Assembly: GCA_944382025.1 (NCBI GenBank)
Contig: CALWMQ010000114.1
Location: 1 to 7,302 of the forward strand
Direction of reading: 5' to 3'
Source of the DNA: an uncultured Clostridia bacterium
Lineage (GTDB): Bacteria > Bacillota > Clostridia > Oscillospirales > Acutalibacteraceae
Length of the DNA: 7,302 nucleotides
The notes beneath the pieces are model-generated. The model was given only the letters and a program-made list of their open reading frames with translations, was not told where the DNA came from and ran no database searches. The translations under genes were made by a program, and so were the position numbers. This document shows, piece after piece, positions 1 through 6,903 of the stretch (position 1 is the stretch's first letter; each line of letters opens with the position of its first letter).

Positions 1-413
1 TCGGGGACAAAAAGGTACTCCTGCTCATGCCCCAGACCTTTATGAACCTGAGCGGTGAGGCGGTCCGGGATGCCATGCAATTTTATAAGCTGCCCCCGGA
101 GAAGTGCCGGACTCTGTTTGATGACATCTCTCTGCCGGTTGGCAATATCCGGGTGCGCCGCAAGGGGAGCGATGGGGGACAGAACGGTATGAAAAACATT
201 ATTTACCTTACCGGCAGCGACCAATTCCCCCGGGTAAAGCTGGGCATCGGCGCCAAGCCACATCCTGACTACAACCTGGCGGACTGGGTGCTGTCCAAAT
301 TCACCAAAGAGGAAGCTCCGAAGATCCTGGAAGCGGCCCGGAACGCCGCCAAAGCCGCGTGCCTGATCGCGGAGGGCAACATTGACCAGGCTATGAACCG
401 GTATTCCAAGTAG
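1..413 (+). CDS. pth: Peptidyl-tRNA hydrolase, 3' part (5' end outside window)
   Basis: Pth is a cytoplasmic enzyme that cleaves the ester bond of peptidyl-tRNAs dropped by ribosomes, recycling the tRNA. The frame is open from the first full codon at base 3, reading GDKKVLLLMPQTFMN, which matches the family segment before and including the catalytic TFMN motif. The internal ATG at 27 is therefore not the start. Visible active-site residues, by E. coli numbering, are Asn68 (codon 45-47), Asp93 in FDDISLP (codon 120-122) and Asn114 in GGQNGMK (codon 183-185). Asn10 and His20 lie upstream of the window. The position of E. coli His113 is Gln here. The segment RVKLGIGAKPHPDY and the helical C-terminal tail ending at TAG 411-413 are typical of Firmicute Pth. 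mfd, a common neighbour, follows after a 968-base gap that holds another gene. Family assignment is secure from motifs and order. Confidence 0.95.
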   Translation, partial: GDKKVLLLMPQTFMNLSGEAVRDAMQFYKLPPEKCRTLFDDISLPVGNIRVRRKGSDGGQNGMKNIIYLTGSDQFPRVKLGIGAKPHPDYNLADWVLSKFTKEEAPKILEAARNAAKAACLIAEGNIDQAMNRYSK

Positions 414-473
414 CGCGGCGGGGAAAGGGCCGGGTTGGGTTCGGTGCCGCCGCTAAAAATTTACAAAGTTCGG

Positions 474-503
474 TTGAAACCGGGGTTCAGGGCGTGGTAT
501 GCT
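474..503 (+). promoter_or_regulatory. Candidate sigma-A promoter for the small membrane protein gene
   Basis: TTGAAA (474-479, 5 of 6 consensus) is followed after 18 bases by TATGCT (498-503, 4 of 6). Transcription would begin near 510, giving a leader of about 136 nt before the ATG at 646. An alternative -10 is TAAAAA at 503-508 preceded by TG (extended -10), which has no well-spaced -35. Inferred from hexamer matches only. Confidence 0.4.
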
Positions 504-509
504 AAAAAC

Positions 510-645
510 AGATATTCCGGCAGAGAAGAAGATCCAGGAGATTTGCCGTGCGGCCCTGTACCGGAGGGTTGGGCCTCCTAAGGCCCCGGAGCCGTTCTAT
601 TCTGCCAGCCGTTATCATTTTCAGATTTCCCAAAGGAGGTTCCCC
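510..645 (+). promoter_or_regulatory. Leader with alternative pairings around the Shine-Dalgarno
   Basis: This is the presumed 5' untranslated region of the membrane protein gene. CCTCCT at 574-579 can pair with the ribosome binding site AGGAGG at 634-639 (6 bp), or its first five bases can pair with an upstream GGAGG at 563-567. A third option is the perfect hairpin GGGCCT (571-576) / AGGCCC (581-586) with a CCTA loop. These pairings are mutually exclusive, so the leader could switch between an exposed and a blocked ribosome binding site. The pairings are seen directly; a regulatory role is inference and the stems are short. Confidence 0.3.
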
Positions 646-990
646 ATGTCCGACCTGAATCTCAAAAACCCTAAAACCCCGGAGGAAATCCGGAAGAGAA
701 ACGCCAAAATACGCCATTACGCTTTTGATATGTTTACGCCTGTCCTGGCCGCCCTGTTTTTTGTTCTGGCTATTTTGTGGCCCCAGACTATTTTCAGCTG
801 CCTGGCCGGCGGGCTGATGGGCATCGTGCTGATCCGCTTTTCCACCTCCCGCTACCGGAATGAAACCGAAAAATCCATCGGCGACAAGGTGGCCATGGCG
901 GCTGGGATTGTGCTGATCTTGCTGGCGGTATTTCGGCTGGCTTTCCTGATCCTGGAGGATGTCGGGGTCCTGTCCTGGCCGTTTGTATGA
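646..990 (+). CDS. Small three-helix membrane protein, function unknown
   Basis: A 114-residue protein not recognised as a named family. The start at 646 is chosen because AAAGGAGG (632-639) sits 6 bases upstream. The frame stays open back to an ATG at 499, but that extension overlaps the candidate promoter, lacks a good ribosome binding site and reads like non-coding sequence. The first 26 residues are hydrophilic and basic (KRNAKIRH). Three hydrophobic segments follow at about residues 27-45, 47-63 and 82-103, with a charged loop (RFSTSRYRNETEK) between the second and third. By the positive-inside rule the N-terminus and that loop are cytoplasmic and the short C-terminus (ending WPFV) is outside. 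No catalytic motif is visible. The gene lies alone between pth and mfd with its own likely promoter and terminator, so it need not be functionally linked to them. Confidence 0.8.
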   Translation: MSDLNLKNPKTPEEIRKRNAKIRHYAFDMFTPVLAALFFVLAILWPQTIFSCLAGGLMGIVLIRFSTSRYRNETEKSIGDKVAMAAGIVLILLAVFRLAFLILEDVGVLSWPFV

Positions 991-1110
991 TGGCATACCC
1001 TTTCCTCGAAGCCGGATCCCCCGGCGTCATGGAATATAGCGGTATTTAGGGCTTTGCCGGGAGCCTGGCGGCCTGGGTGAACCCCGCGGCTATCCCCAAC
1101 TGGGGATTCT

Positions 1111-1143
1111 CCGGCACGTATCGGGATACTGGGCCGGCTTTTT
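1111..1143 (+). terminator. Likely intrinsic terminator after the small membrane protein gene
   Basis: An outer stem CCGGC (1111-1115) / GCCGG (1133-1137) encloses an inner stem GTAT (1118-1121) / ATAC (1126-1129) capped by CGGG, with a small internal loop of AC versus TGG. A C and then five T (1139-1143) follow directly. The site lies about 120 bases after the stop codon of the membrane protein gene, and another perfect hairpin, ATCCCC/GGGGAT (1092-1107), lies just before it. The T tract is short, so termination may be partial. Confidence 0.5.
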
Positions 1144-1381
1144 CCGTTCCGCCCCAGTCCGGATCCCCGCTCTGCCGCTGTTTTCGGCGGGACGGTACTG
1201 TTATCCTATGTGTTTTCCGGTGGCCTTCCCATACCCGGCGGTTTTATCCCTGCCGTGCCTTGCGTACTGCCGTCAATTCTGTTCGGTCTTGGTGTCTGTC
1301 CAAGGCCGGATTTGTTATGCCTGGGACTTAAAATATATACAAGAAGTTGTTAACATCATAAAATAGACAAGGGGTATTTCC
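1144..1381 (+). promoter_or_regulatory. Gene-free stretch upstream of mfd with weak promoter candidate
   Basis: No credible gene is seen here. One open frame of 84 codons (1077-1331) crosses the terminator, lacks a ribosome binding site and encodes a low-complexity Arg/Cys/Pro/Ser-rich product. The best promoter guess is TTGTTA (1312-1317), 16 bases, then TATATA (1334-1339), with a start near 1346. A second is TATACA (1336-1341), 17 bases, TAAAAT (1359-1364), but its transcript would start almost at the ribosome binding site. AAGGGG at 1369-1374 serves mfd. A short hairpin CTTGG/CCAAG occupies 1288-1304. mfd may instead be read from upstream. Confidence 0.3.
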
Positions 1382-4300
1382 ATGGGCGTCATTGAAAAAG
1401 GGCTGGCGGCCCTGCCGGCGTACGCATCCTTATTAAGCGATATCAAGGCCGGGAGGGTGCCCGGTATGCTCACCGGGCTGGGGCATATCCACAAGGTGCT
1501 GCTGATTCATTCCCTGTGTGCCGGGCTGTCCCGGCGGGCTTTAGTGGTGGTGGCTGACGAGGCCGAAGCAAACAGGGTATGTGAGGATCTGGCCGCCTTA
1601 GGGGATCAGGCCTTATTTCTGCCTGCCCGGGAGCTGTCTCTGCGCCGGGTGGAGTCCGCGTCCCGGGAATATGAACAGATGCGTCTGGGCGTGCTGGCGA
1701 AAATGGCGGCAGGGGAAGCGCCTATTGTGGTGGCGGGGGTAGATGCGGTAGCCGGTTATACTCTGCCGCCCCAGGTGCTGCAAAACCGTACCCTGCGCTT
1801 GAGGGCCGGGCTGCCTCTGCCGGTGAAGGATCTGTCCGCCGCTCTGTCGGCGGCGGGCTACGAGCGGTGTGATCAGATCGAAGGGCCGGGTCAATATGCC
1901 GTCCGGGGCGGGATTACCGATGTGTATCCCGCGCAAAACAGTGCCCCTGTACGGATTGAGTTATGGGGGGACACCGTGGATACCTTGTCCTATTTCGATC
2001 TGTTGTCCCAGCGCCGGACCGATCCTCTGGAAACGGTGGATATTCCCCCGGCGGCGGAGATCCTGTACGACCACCCGGAAGAGCTGGCGGCTAAAATTGA
2101 GGAACTGGTTTCCGGGCTGCGGGGGAAAACCGCCGCCCTGCAGAGGGAAAATCTGTTGGCTGACGCTGACCGTCTCAGAGGCGGGGGAAGCCCTGCGTCC
2201 CTGGATAAGTATATCCCGCTGATGTACGATACCCCTGCCACGGTGTTGGATTACGCGGCAGGGAGCCTCATCCTGCTGTCCGAGGGGGCCAAGGTGAAGG
2301 AGCGGCTGCGCACGGCCCAGTGGCAGCTTCAGGAGGATATGAAGACCCTGCTGGAGGAAGGACAGCTGTGCCGGGGCTTGTCGGACTATATGTTGGACTG
2401 GGAAGGCCTGGCCAGGGAACTGGAACGGCGGGATACCGTGTTTTTGGAAGCCTTTGCCCGGTCAAATCCCGAAATGAAGATACACTCTCTGTATAATGTA
2501 AACGCACGTCAACTGCCTGTATGGTCCGGGGGCATTGATCTGCTGACAGATGATCTTCAGGATATGCTTCGGCGGAATATGGCCTGTGTGGTGCTGGCGG
2601 GGCAGGAGGAAAAAACCGCCCAGACCTTAGCCGAGGATCTGGCCAAGCAGGGGATTCCCGCCCTGTACGCCCCATCGCCGGAGAAGCCGGTGAAGGGCCG
2701 GGTATTGGTGATGCGGGGCGGCCTGTCGGCGGGGGCGGATTTCCCGGAAGCGGGTTTTGCCCTGATTACCCACGGGAGAATTTCCAGCTATAAACGGAAA
2801 TCACGCCGCCAGGCGAAGAACCGGGGAGCGGAAATCCACAGCCTCAGTGAGCTGTCTCCGGGGGATTATATTGTTCACGCGGCTCACGGTATCGGCCTGT
2901 ACCAGGGAATCCAGCAGCTGGAGGTCCAGGGGGTGGTCAAGGACTATATTAAGCTGCAATATGACAAAGGGGATACGCTTTACGTTCCTGTGACCCAGAT
3001 GGATATGGTATCCAAGTACATCGGCACCAAGGATGAGGTGAAGGTAAAGCTCCACCGGCTGGGAGGGCAGGAATGGCAGAAGGCGAAATCCCGGGTCCGG
3101 TCGGCTGTCAAGGATATTGCCAAGGAACTGATCCGGCTGTATTCCCAGCGGATGGCGACGCCCGGCTTTGCCTTTGAGCCGGATACCGAATGGCAGTACG
3201 ATTTCGAGCGGCATTTTGAATATGAGGAAACGGAGGATCAGCTGCGCTGTATTGACGAGATCAAGAGCGATATGGAACGGCCGGTTCCCATGGACAGGCT
3301 GCTGTGCGGGGATGTGGGATTCGGCAAGACTGAGGTCGCTTTGCGGGCGGCTTTCAAGTGTGTATCCCAGAGCAAGCAGTGCGTCCTGCTGGTTCCCACC
3401 ACGATTCTGGCGTTCCAGCATTATAACACCATTGTCCGCCGGTTCGAGGGGTTTCCGGTGAAGGTGGAGATGCTGTCCCGGTTCCGAACCCCTAAGCAGC
3501 AGGAGGACATTTTAAAGCGGACGGCCCGTGGGGAGATTGATATTCTGGTGGGAACTCACCGGATGCTGTCCAAGGATGTGAAATTCAAGGATTTAGGTCT
3601 GTTTATCGTGGATGAGGAACAGCGCTTTGGGGTAGCCCAGAAAGAGCGGATTAAGGAGCTGTCTCCCAATGTGGATGTGCTGACCTTGTCCGCGACGCCG
3701 ATTCCCCGGACTTTGAACATGGCTATGAGCGGTATCCGGGACATGTCGGTGATCGAGGAGGCGCCTCAGGATCGGCGGCCGGTGCAGACCTACGTACTGG
3801 AGCATGACAATGGGATCATTACCGACGCGATAAGGCGGGAGCTGCGCCGGGGCGGCCAGGTGTATTACCTCCACAACCGGGTGGAAAGCATTGAGCGGTG
3901 CGCTGCCGGGATCCAGATGCGGATTCCTGACGCCCGGGTAGGGTTTGCCCATGGGAAAATGACCGAAGAGGAGCTGTCTGAGATCTGGCGCCAGGTGCTT
4001 GAGCATGAGCTGGATATTCTGGTCTGCACCACCATCATCGAGACAGGGGTGGATATCCCCAATGTGAACACCATGATTATTGAAAACGCCGACCGGTTCG
4101 GATTGTCCCAGCTCCACCAGCTCCGGGGCCGGGTAGGCCGTTCCTCCAGGCGGGCCTTCGCGTACCTGACCTTTGTCCGTGGGAAAGTGCTGACCGATGT
4201 GGCTTCCAAGCGGCTGGAGGCCATGAGGGAGTTCACCGAATTCGGCGCGGGCTTTAAGATCGCCATGCGGGATATGGAGATCCGGGGGGCTGGTAACCTG

Positions 4301-4855
4301 CTGGGGGCACAGCAGCACGGCCATATGGAGGCGGTAGGGTATGAGATGTACCTGAAACTGCTGGCCGATGCGGTCAATGAGGAAAAAGGCATGAAGGTGC
4401 AGCCCCGGGAGGAGGAATGCCTTATCGACCTGCCGGTATCCGCCCATATTCCGGAGAGCTATATCGCCGCCAACGCCCAGCGCTTGGATGTGTACCGCCG
4501 TATAGCCGATATCCGGACCCATGAGGATTCCCTGGACGTGTATGATGAACTGATCGACCGGTTTGGGGAGCCGCCGGAAGCGGTTCAGGGGCTGATTGAC
4601 GTGGCCTTGCTGCGGAACATGGCTGCCCAGGTGGGTATTTATGAAATTAAACAGCAGGCGGATACCCTTCTGCTTTATCAGCGGAAACTGAACCTGGATG
4701 TGGGCAGCCGGATGTCGGCCGCCATGAAGGGCAGCGTGATGATCAACGCCGGGCCTAAGCCCTATTTCGCGGTAAAGATTAAAAAGAATCTGACAGCCCT
4801 GGATACCTTGCGGGAGGCGTTGGAGGCGGTCATTGACCATGAGGACCCCAAGTGA
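1382..4855 (+). CDS. mfd: Transcription-repair coupling factor (Mfd)
   Basis: Mfd is an ATP-driven DNA translocase that pushes RNA polymerase stalled at lesions off the DNA and recruits UvrA to start nucleotide excision repair. The 1157-residue product has full family length. In order it shows: a UvrB-like N-terminal module with GQYAVRGGITDVYP at residues 170-183; a CarD-like RNA-polymerase interaction domain from about residue 492 (GDYIVHAAHGIGLY at 494-507); Walker A GDVGFGKT at 643-650; Walker B DEEQ at 744-747; motif III SATPIPRTL at 770-778; motif VI QLRGRVGRS at 913-921; the TRG-type translocation segment at about 951-975 (FTEFGAGFK, RDMEIRGAGN); and a C-terminal regulatory D7 domain from about residue 1000. 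AAGGGG at 1369-1374 sits 7 bases before the ATG. No catalytic residue is missing and the frame is unbroken. No terminator closely follows the stop; the first strong hairpin with T residues is about 615 bases downstream. Confidence 0.98.
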   Translation: MGVIEKGLAALPAYASLLSDIKAGRVPGMLTGLGHIHKVLLIHSLCAGLSRRALVVVADEAEANRVCEDLAALGDQALFLPARELSLRRVESASREYEQMRLGVLAKMAAGEAPIVVAGVDAVAGYTLPPQVLQNRTLRLRAGLPLPVKDLSAALSAAGYERCDQIEGPGQYAVRGGITDVYPAQNSAPVRIELWGDTVDTLSYFDLLSQRRTDPLETVDIPPAAEILYDHPEELAAKIEELVSGLRGKTAALQRENLLADADRLRGGGSPASLDKYIPLMYDTPATVLDYAAGSLILLSEGAKVKERLRTAQWQLQEDMKTLLEEGQLCRGLSDYMLDWEGLARELERRDTVFLEAFARSNPEMKIHSLYNVNARQLPVWSGGIDLLTDDLQDMLRRNMACVVLAGQEEKTAQTLAEDLAKQGIPALYAPSPEKPVKGRVLVMRGGLSAGADFPEAGFALITHGRISSYKRKSRRQAKNRGAEIHSLSELSPGDYIVHAAHGIGLYQGIQQLEVQGVVKDYIKLQYDKGDTLYVPVTQMDMVSKYIGTKDEVKVKLHRLGGQEWQKAKSRVRSAVKDIAKELIRLYSQRMATPGFAFEPDTEWQYDFERHFEYEETEDQLRCIDEIKSDMERPVPMDRLLCGDVGFGKTEVALRAAFKCVSQSKQCVLLVPTTILAFQHYNTIVRRFEGFPVKVEMLSRFRTPKQQEDILKRTARGEIDILVGTHRMLSKDVKFKDLGLFIVDEEQRFGVAQKERIKELSPNVDVLTLSATPIPRTLNMAMSGIRDMSVIEEAPQDRRPVQTYVLEHDNGIITDAIRRELRRGGQVYYLHNRVESIERCAAGIQMRIPDARVGFAHGKMTEEELSEIWRQVLEHELDILVCTTIIETGVDIPNVNTMIIENADRFGLSQLHQLRGRVGRSSRRAFAYLTFVRGKVLTDVASKRLEAMREFTEFGAGFKIAMRDMEIRGAGNLLGAQQHGHMEAVGYEMYLKLLADAVNEEKGMKVQPREEECLIDLPVSAHIPESYIAANAQRLDVYRRIADIRTHEDSLDVYDELIDRFGEPPEAVQGLIDVALLRNMAAQVGIYEIKQQADTLLLYQRKLNLDVGSRMSAAMKGSVMINAGPKPYFAVKIKKNLTALDTLREALEAVIDHEDPK

Positions 4856-5129
4856 GGACTCGTAACCGCAGACACAGGGGGGCCGATGCCGGCTGCAGGG
4901 GGAGAGAAAGCGGTATAAAGTGACGGTGTCCTGCCTGGCGACGTCGGAAATGGATACCCTCCAGCCTTTCCACCGTGGGATATGGCATGAGCCATAGGGG
5001 GTTCCCCATCTTGGCTAGATGCTGGCGCCAAGAACATTGGCGCCCGGAGAATAGGGGTGAGGCGGAGCGGCGTTTCGGCGGCAGAAGCCGCGGGTTCTGG
5101 CCGCATATCCCTGAACTGGTAACAATAAG

Positions 5130-5135
5130 TATAAT
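5130..5135 (+). promoter_or_regulatory. Exact TATAAT -10 hexamer without a clear -35
   Basis: TATAAT occurs at 5130-5135 in a locally AT-rich patch within otherwise GC-rich non-coding DNA. No TTGACA-like hexamer lies 15-19 bases upstream and there is no extended TG, so promoter activity is uncertain. A start near 5142 would lie just before the hairpin series at 5146-5288, which makes it the best candidate for driving a small RNA. Confidence 0.3.
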
Positions 5136-5360
5136 CCAAACGTTCCGCTTCCTTGAGGGGGAGCGTCTAGGCGGGCCTGTTCCTTGCGGGGAACCGGCTT
5201 CCCCTGGAAACAGAACCCCGGGGCCGCCCGGGGAGCCTTTGGCTGTTCCCGAAGCGCGGCTGTCCTGTCTTCTGACAGGGCTATAGCCGATCCATTTGAA
5301 ATGGGGCGCCATATTCGCAGACATATTTTTGTGATGGGCGCTGGCGGTGAGAGGGCGCTT

Positions 5361-5380
5361 GCTCCATACCGCTCCATACC
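5361..5380 (+). repeat. Perfect tandem 10-bp repeat
   Basis: GCTCCATACC occurs twice in immediate succession (5361-5370 and 5371-5380) in non-coding DNA. It could be a slippage duplication or a pair of binding sites. Confidence 0.8.
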
Positions 5381-5386
5381 AAGGCA

Positions 5387-5413
5387 GGAAAAATCCAGGC
5401 TCTGGAAAAATCC
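5387..5413 (+). repeat. Pair of 10-bp direct repeats flanking a small hairpin
   Basis: GGAAAAATCC occurs at 5387-5396 and 5404-5413, 17 bp apart start to start. Between and overlapping them, TCCAG (5394-5398) and CTGGA (5402-5406) form a 5-bp stem with a 3-base loop. Read on the minus strand, this stem is followed by five T, so it could be a weak minus-strand terminator behind the main one at 5471-5502. Confidence 0.7.
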
Positions 5414-5470
5414 CCCGCAAGGGCGGGCCATTTTGAGGGGAAAGGCTATCATAGGTTTTTCACACAAACT

Positions 5471-5504
5471 AAGCGGCCGGCGGAAAATTCCGCCGGCCGC
5501 TTTT
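5471..5504. terminator. Bidirectional intrinsic terminator between convergent genes
   Basis: A perfect 13-bp GC-rich stem (5471-5483 with 5490-5502) and a 6-base loop AAAATT is followed on the plus strand by TTTT at 5501-5504, part of it inside the stem. On the minus strand it is followed by TTAGTTTG. It lies 28 bp after the lipoprotein stop codon and is the obvious terminator for that gene. It is also the first strong terminator-like structure for transcripts running out of mfd. Confidence 0.75.
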
Positions 5505-5529
5505 CCTGTCCTAATATACAGGTTACCGT

Positions 5530-6903
5530 TTATTTTTTATACTGGAATCCGACTTCGGTAGCCGCCGCGTCCACTGCGTGGTTAACATTGATGGAGTCGT
5601 CGGATACCACACCGGATACCGTGCCGCCCTTTTCGTTGGTCAGGGTTAAGGTGACGCCCATGGCGGATCCGGTTACGGAGAAAGTGCCTTTTTCAGAATA
5701 GGTTTCCGTTCCGTCCTTGGTAACGGCGATGGTGTAGGAGCCGTCGGCGTTCAGGGTCAAAGTGCTCTGATATCCGGCGGTGTCCCCATCGGTGGATTCA
5801 GCGGTAAAAGCGCCTTGGATACGGTCGGAATAGAACACGATTTCCGTAGCCATGGGAACGTCGTTGGAGATGCGGAATTTACAAGTAAGCACGTCGTTTT
5901 CCAAGGTGCCTTCCACAGGCTCGGCTCCTTCGGCGTCACTGGTAAAGGTCAGCTTGGTGCCGTCTACGGTAAAGGTGCCTTTTTCCGTGTAGTCTTCCTC
6001 GCCTTCCATCTTGGCCGTATAGGTGTAACCGCCCTGTTTATCCAAGGTGAGGGTGGCGTTAGCCGACATACTCATGCTTCCCATGTTCAGGACTTTTATG
6101 CCGGTATAGGTTCCCGCCTGGTCGGGAGTCGTAGCGGGCTTCAGGGTTAAATCTTTCTTTTCCTTGCCCTGGGCGGACACCAAAGCCTGGATGGCGATGG
6201 TTTTATCAGAAGAAATGGAGCCTTCAGTAGCCTCGCCGTCCTTCGGGGTAACGGTAATTTTACCGGAGTCAATGGCAAAGGTACCGGTTTCGGTATACAC
6301 CTGTTCTTCGCCCATGACGGTGAAGACGCTTTCCAGGGTATATTCCGCACCGTATCCCAGGCTGAGGGTGACGGCGTAGGTGATAGTGGTATTCATGGCG
6401 GATGTTTCCACCGTGCCTACATAATCTCCCAGGTATTCCCCGTAAGCCATGGCTTTCGCAATGGGGTACAGGGGGTTTTCGGGATCGGTGGTGTCAGGGG
6501 CGAAGCCGCTGGAGCCATAGAAGAGTTTGGTACTGAAGACCAGCTGTTTGCCGTCTACGGTGAAGGTGGATGTTTTAGGGGATTCGGTAGTGGAATCGCT
6601 GTAAAGCAGCATATAGGTATCGCCGCTTTTGCCCACCTTGCCGGAGCCTTTGTCCTCGCCGCCTTCAGCCTTGTTGGACAGCTGGAAGGTACCGTCTTCC
6701 TTAATGGTCAGGTATACCTGAAGGGGCATGCCCAGGGGGGAAGCGTCCACGAGATAGGTAGCGGCGATGTCTTTCGTCGCCGATTCCTCTGATCCGGAGC
6801 CGGTGTTGGACCCGCCGGAGGTGCCGGGTTTGTTGTCGCAGCCGGTCAGGCCGACAGTCAGGGTCAAAAGCAGAGCGCACAGGAGTGCCAGATATTTTTT
6901 CAT
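5530..6903 (-). CDS. Secreted lipoprotein with about four tandem beta-rich repeats
   Basis: The 457-residue product begins with a lipoprotein signal peptide: MKKY, a hydrophobic core at about 5-18 and lipobox LTGC at 19-22. Cys22 should be lipidated and the protein anchored on the outer face of the membrane. A flexible Gly/Ser-rich linker (about 26-42) follows. The rest consists of repeats of about 95-100 residues: a divergent first copy (about 46-140) and three clearer ones at about 157-255, 263-358 and 362-456. Shared features are a TLTL-x2-DGxYT-type strand, then VYTETGTFAI (202-211), DYTEKGTFTV (304-313) or TYSEKGTFSV (401-410), then a T-rich strand. This suggests small beta-barrel or lipocalin-like modules, possibly ligand binding; the function is unknown. 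Start: GGAGG (plus-strand bases 6908-6912) lies 4 bases before the ATG. It is transcribed towards mfd from its own near-consensus promoter. Confidence 0.93.
   Translation of the reverse strand: MKKYLALLCALLLTLTVGLTGCDNKPGTSGGSNTGSGSEESATKDIAATYLVDASPLGMPLQVYLTIKEDGTFQLSNKAEGGEDKGSGKVGKSGDTYMLLYSDSTTESPKTSTFTVDGKQLVFSTKLFYGSSGFAPDTTDPENPLYPIAKAMAYGEYLGDYVGTVETSAMNTTITYAVTLSLGYGAEYTLESVFTVMGEEQVYTETGTFAIDSGKITVTPKDGEATEGSISSDKTIAIQALVSAQGKEKKDLTLKPATTPDQAGTYTGIKVLNMGSMSMSANATLTLDKQGGYTYTAKMEGEEDYTEKGTFTVDGTKLTFTSDAEGAEPVEGTLENDVLTCKFRISNDVPMATEIVFYSDRIQGAFTAESTDGDTAGYQSTLTLNADGSYTIAVTKDGTETYSEKGTFSVTGSAMGVTLTLTNEKGGTVSGVVSDDSINVNHAVDAAATEVGFQYKK

Larger units (their letters stand above)
4856..5470. 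other. Gene-free, hairpin-rich region between mfd and the lipoprotein gene
   Basis: No open frame here looks like a protein: candidates on both strands overlap each other, are rich in Pro, Arg, Ser and Gly and lack ribosome binding sites. Perfect or near-perfect hairpins are frequent. They include TATGGC/GCCATA (4981-4996), GGCGCCAA/TTGGCGCC (5024-5044), CGCTTCC/GGGAGCG with one G-U pair (5146-5165), GGGGAA/TTCCCC inside an outer CTGTTCC/GGAAACAG stem (5177-5213), CCCCGGG/CCCGGGG (5216-5233), CCTGTC/GACAGG (5264-5279) inside GGCT/AGCC (5258-5288), and CCCGC/GCGGG (5414-5427). None is followed by a convincing T tract. No recognised riboswitch, tRNA, RNase P, tmRNA or SRP RNA signature was found. 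It may be a long mfd 3' UTR, a structured RNA or decayed sequence. Confidence 0.6.
5142..5504 (+). ncRNA. Hypothetical structured RNA downstream of mfd
   Basis: Starting just after the exact -10 hexamer, the sequence folds into four successive local hairpins (5146-5165, 5177-5213, 5216-5233, 5258-5288). It continues through a less structured part with short direct repeats and ends at the strong hairpin 5471-5502 followed by TTTT. This is the layout expected of an independent small RNA or a processed mfd 3' UTR. It resembles no RNA family I recognise. GC-rich DNA forms hairpins by chance, so this is a hypothesis rather than a call. Confidence 0.18.

Noticed and set aside
412..460. Possible pth terminator GCGGCGG (415-421) / CCGCCGC (447-453)
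   Set aside because: The loop is about 25 bases and the following TAAAAATTT is not a proper T tract; too weak to call.
499..645. N-terminal extension of the small membrane protein to ATG 499
   Set aside because: It overlaps the likely promoter, has no ribosome binding site, and ATG 646 has an excellent AAAGGAGG at proper spacing.
1077..1331. 84-codon plus-strand open frame before mfd
   Set aside because: It spans the likely terminator, has no ribosome binding site and the product is rich in Arg, Ser, Pro and Cys with no protein-like pattern.
3593..4840. 415-codon minus-strand open frame inside mfd
   Set aside because: It is an antisense shadow of a strongly conserved mfd coding region; rich in His, Pro, Gly and Leu, with no start signals.
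5024..5044. Perfect hairpin GGCGCCAA/TTGGCGCC as mfd terminator
   Set aside because: It is followed by CGGAGAATAG with no T tract, so it lacks the second half of an intrinsic terminator.
4830..5467. Overlapping minus-strand open frames of 196 and 150 codons downstream of mfd
   Set aside because: Both lack ribosome binding sites, overlap each other in different frames, and have Pro/Arg/Ser/Gly-rich compositions typical of GC-rich non-coding DNA.
4856..5520. Known riboswitch, T-box, tmRNA, RNase P RNA, SRP RNA or tRNA
   Set aside because: Their conserved sequence hallmarks were looked for by eye and not found.
4975..5561. Plus-strand open frames 4975-5286 and 5184-5561
   Set aside because: No ribosome binding sites, one runs through the terminator hairpin into the lipoprotein gene, and neither product resembles a folded protein.
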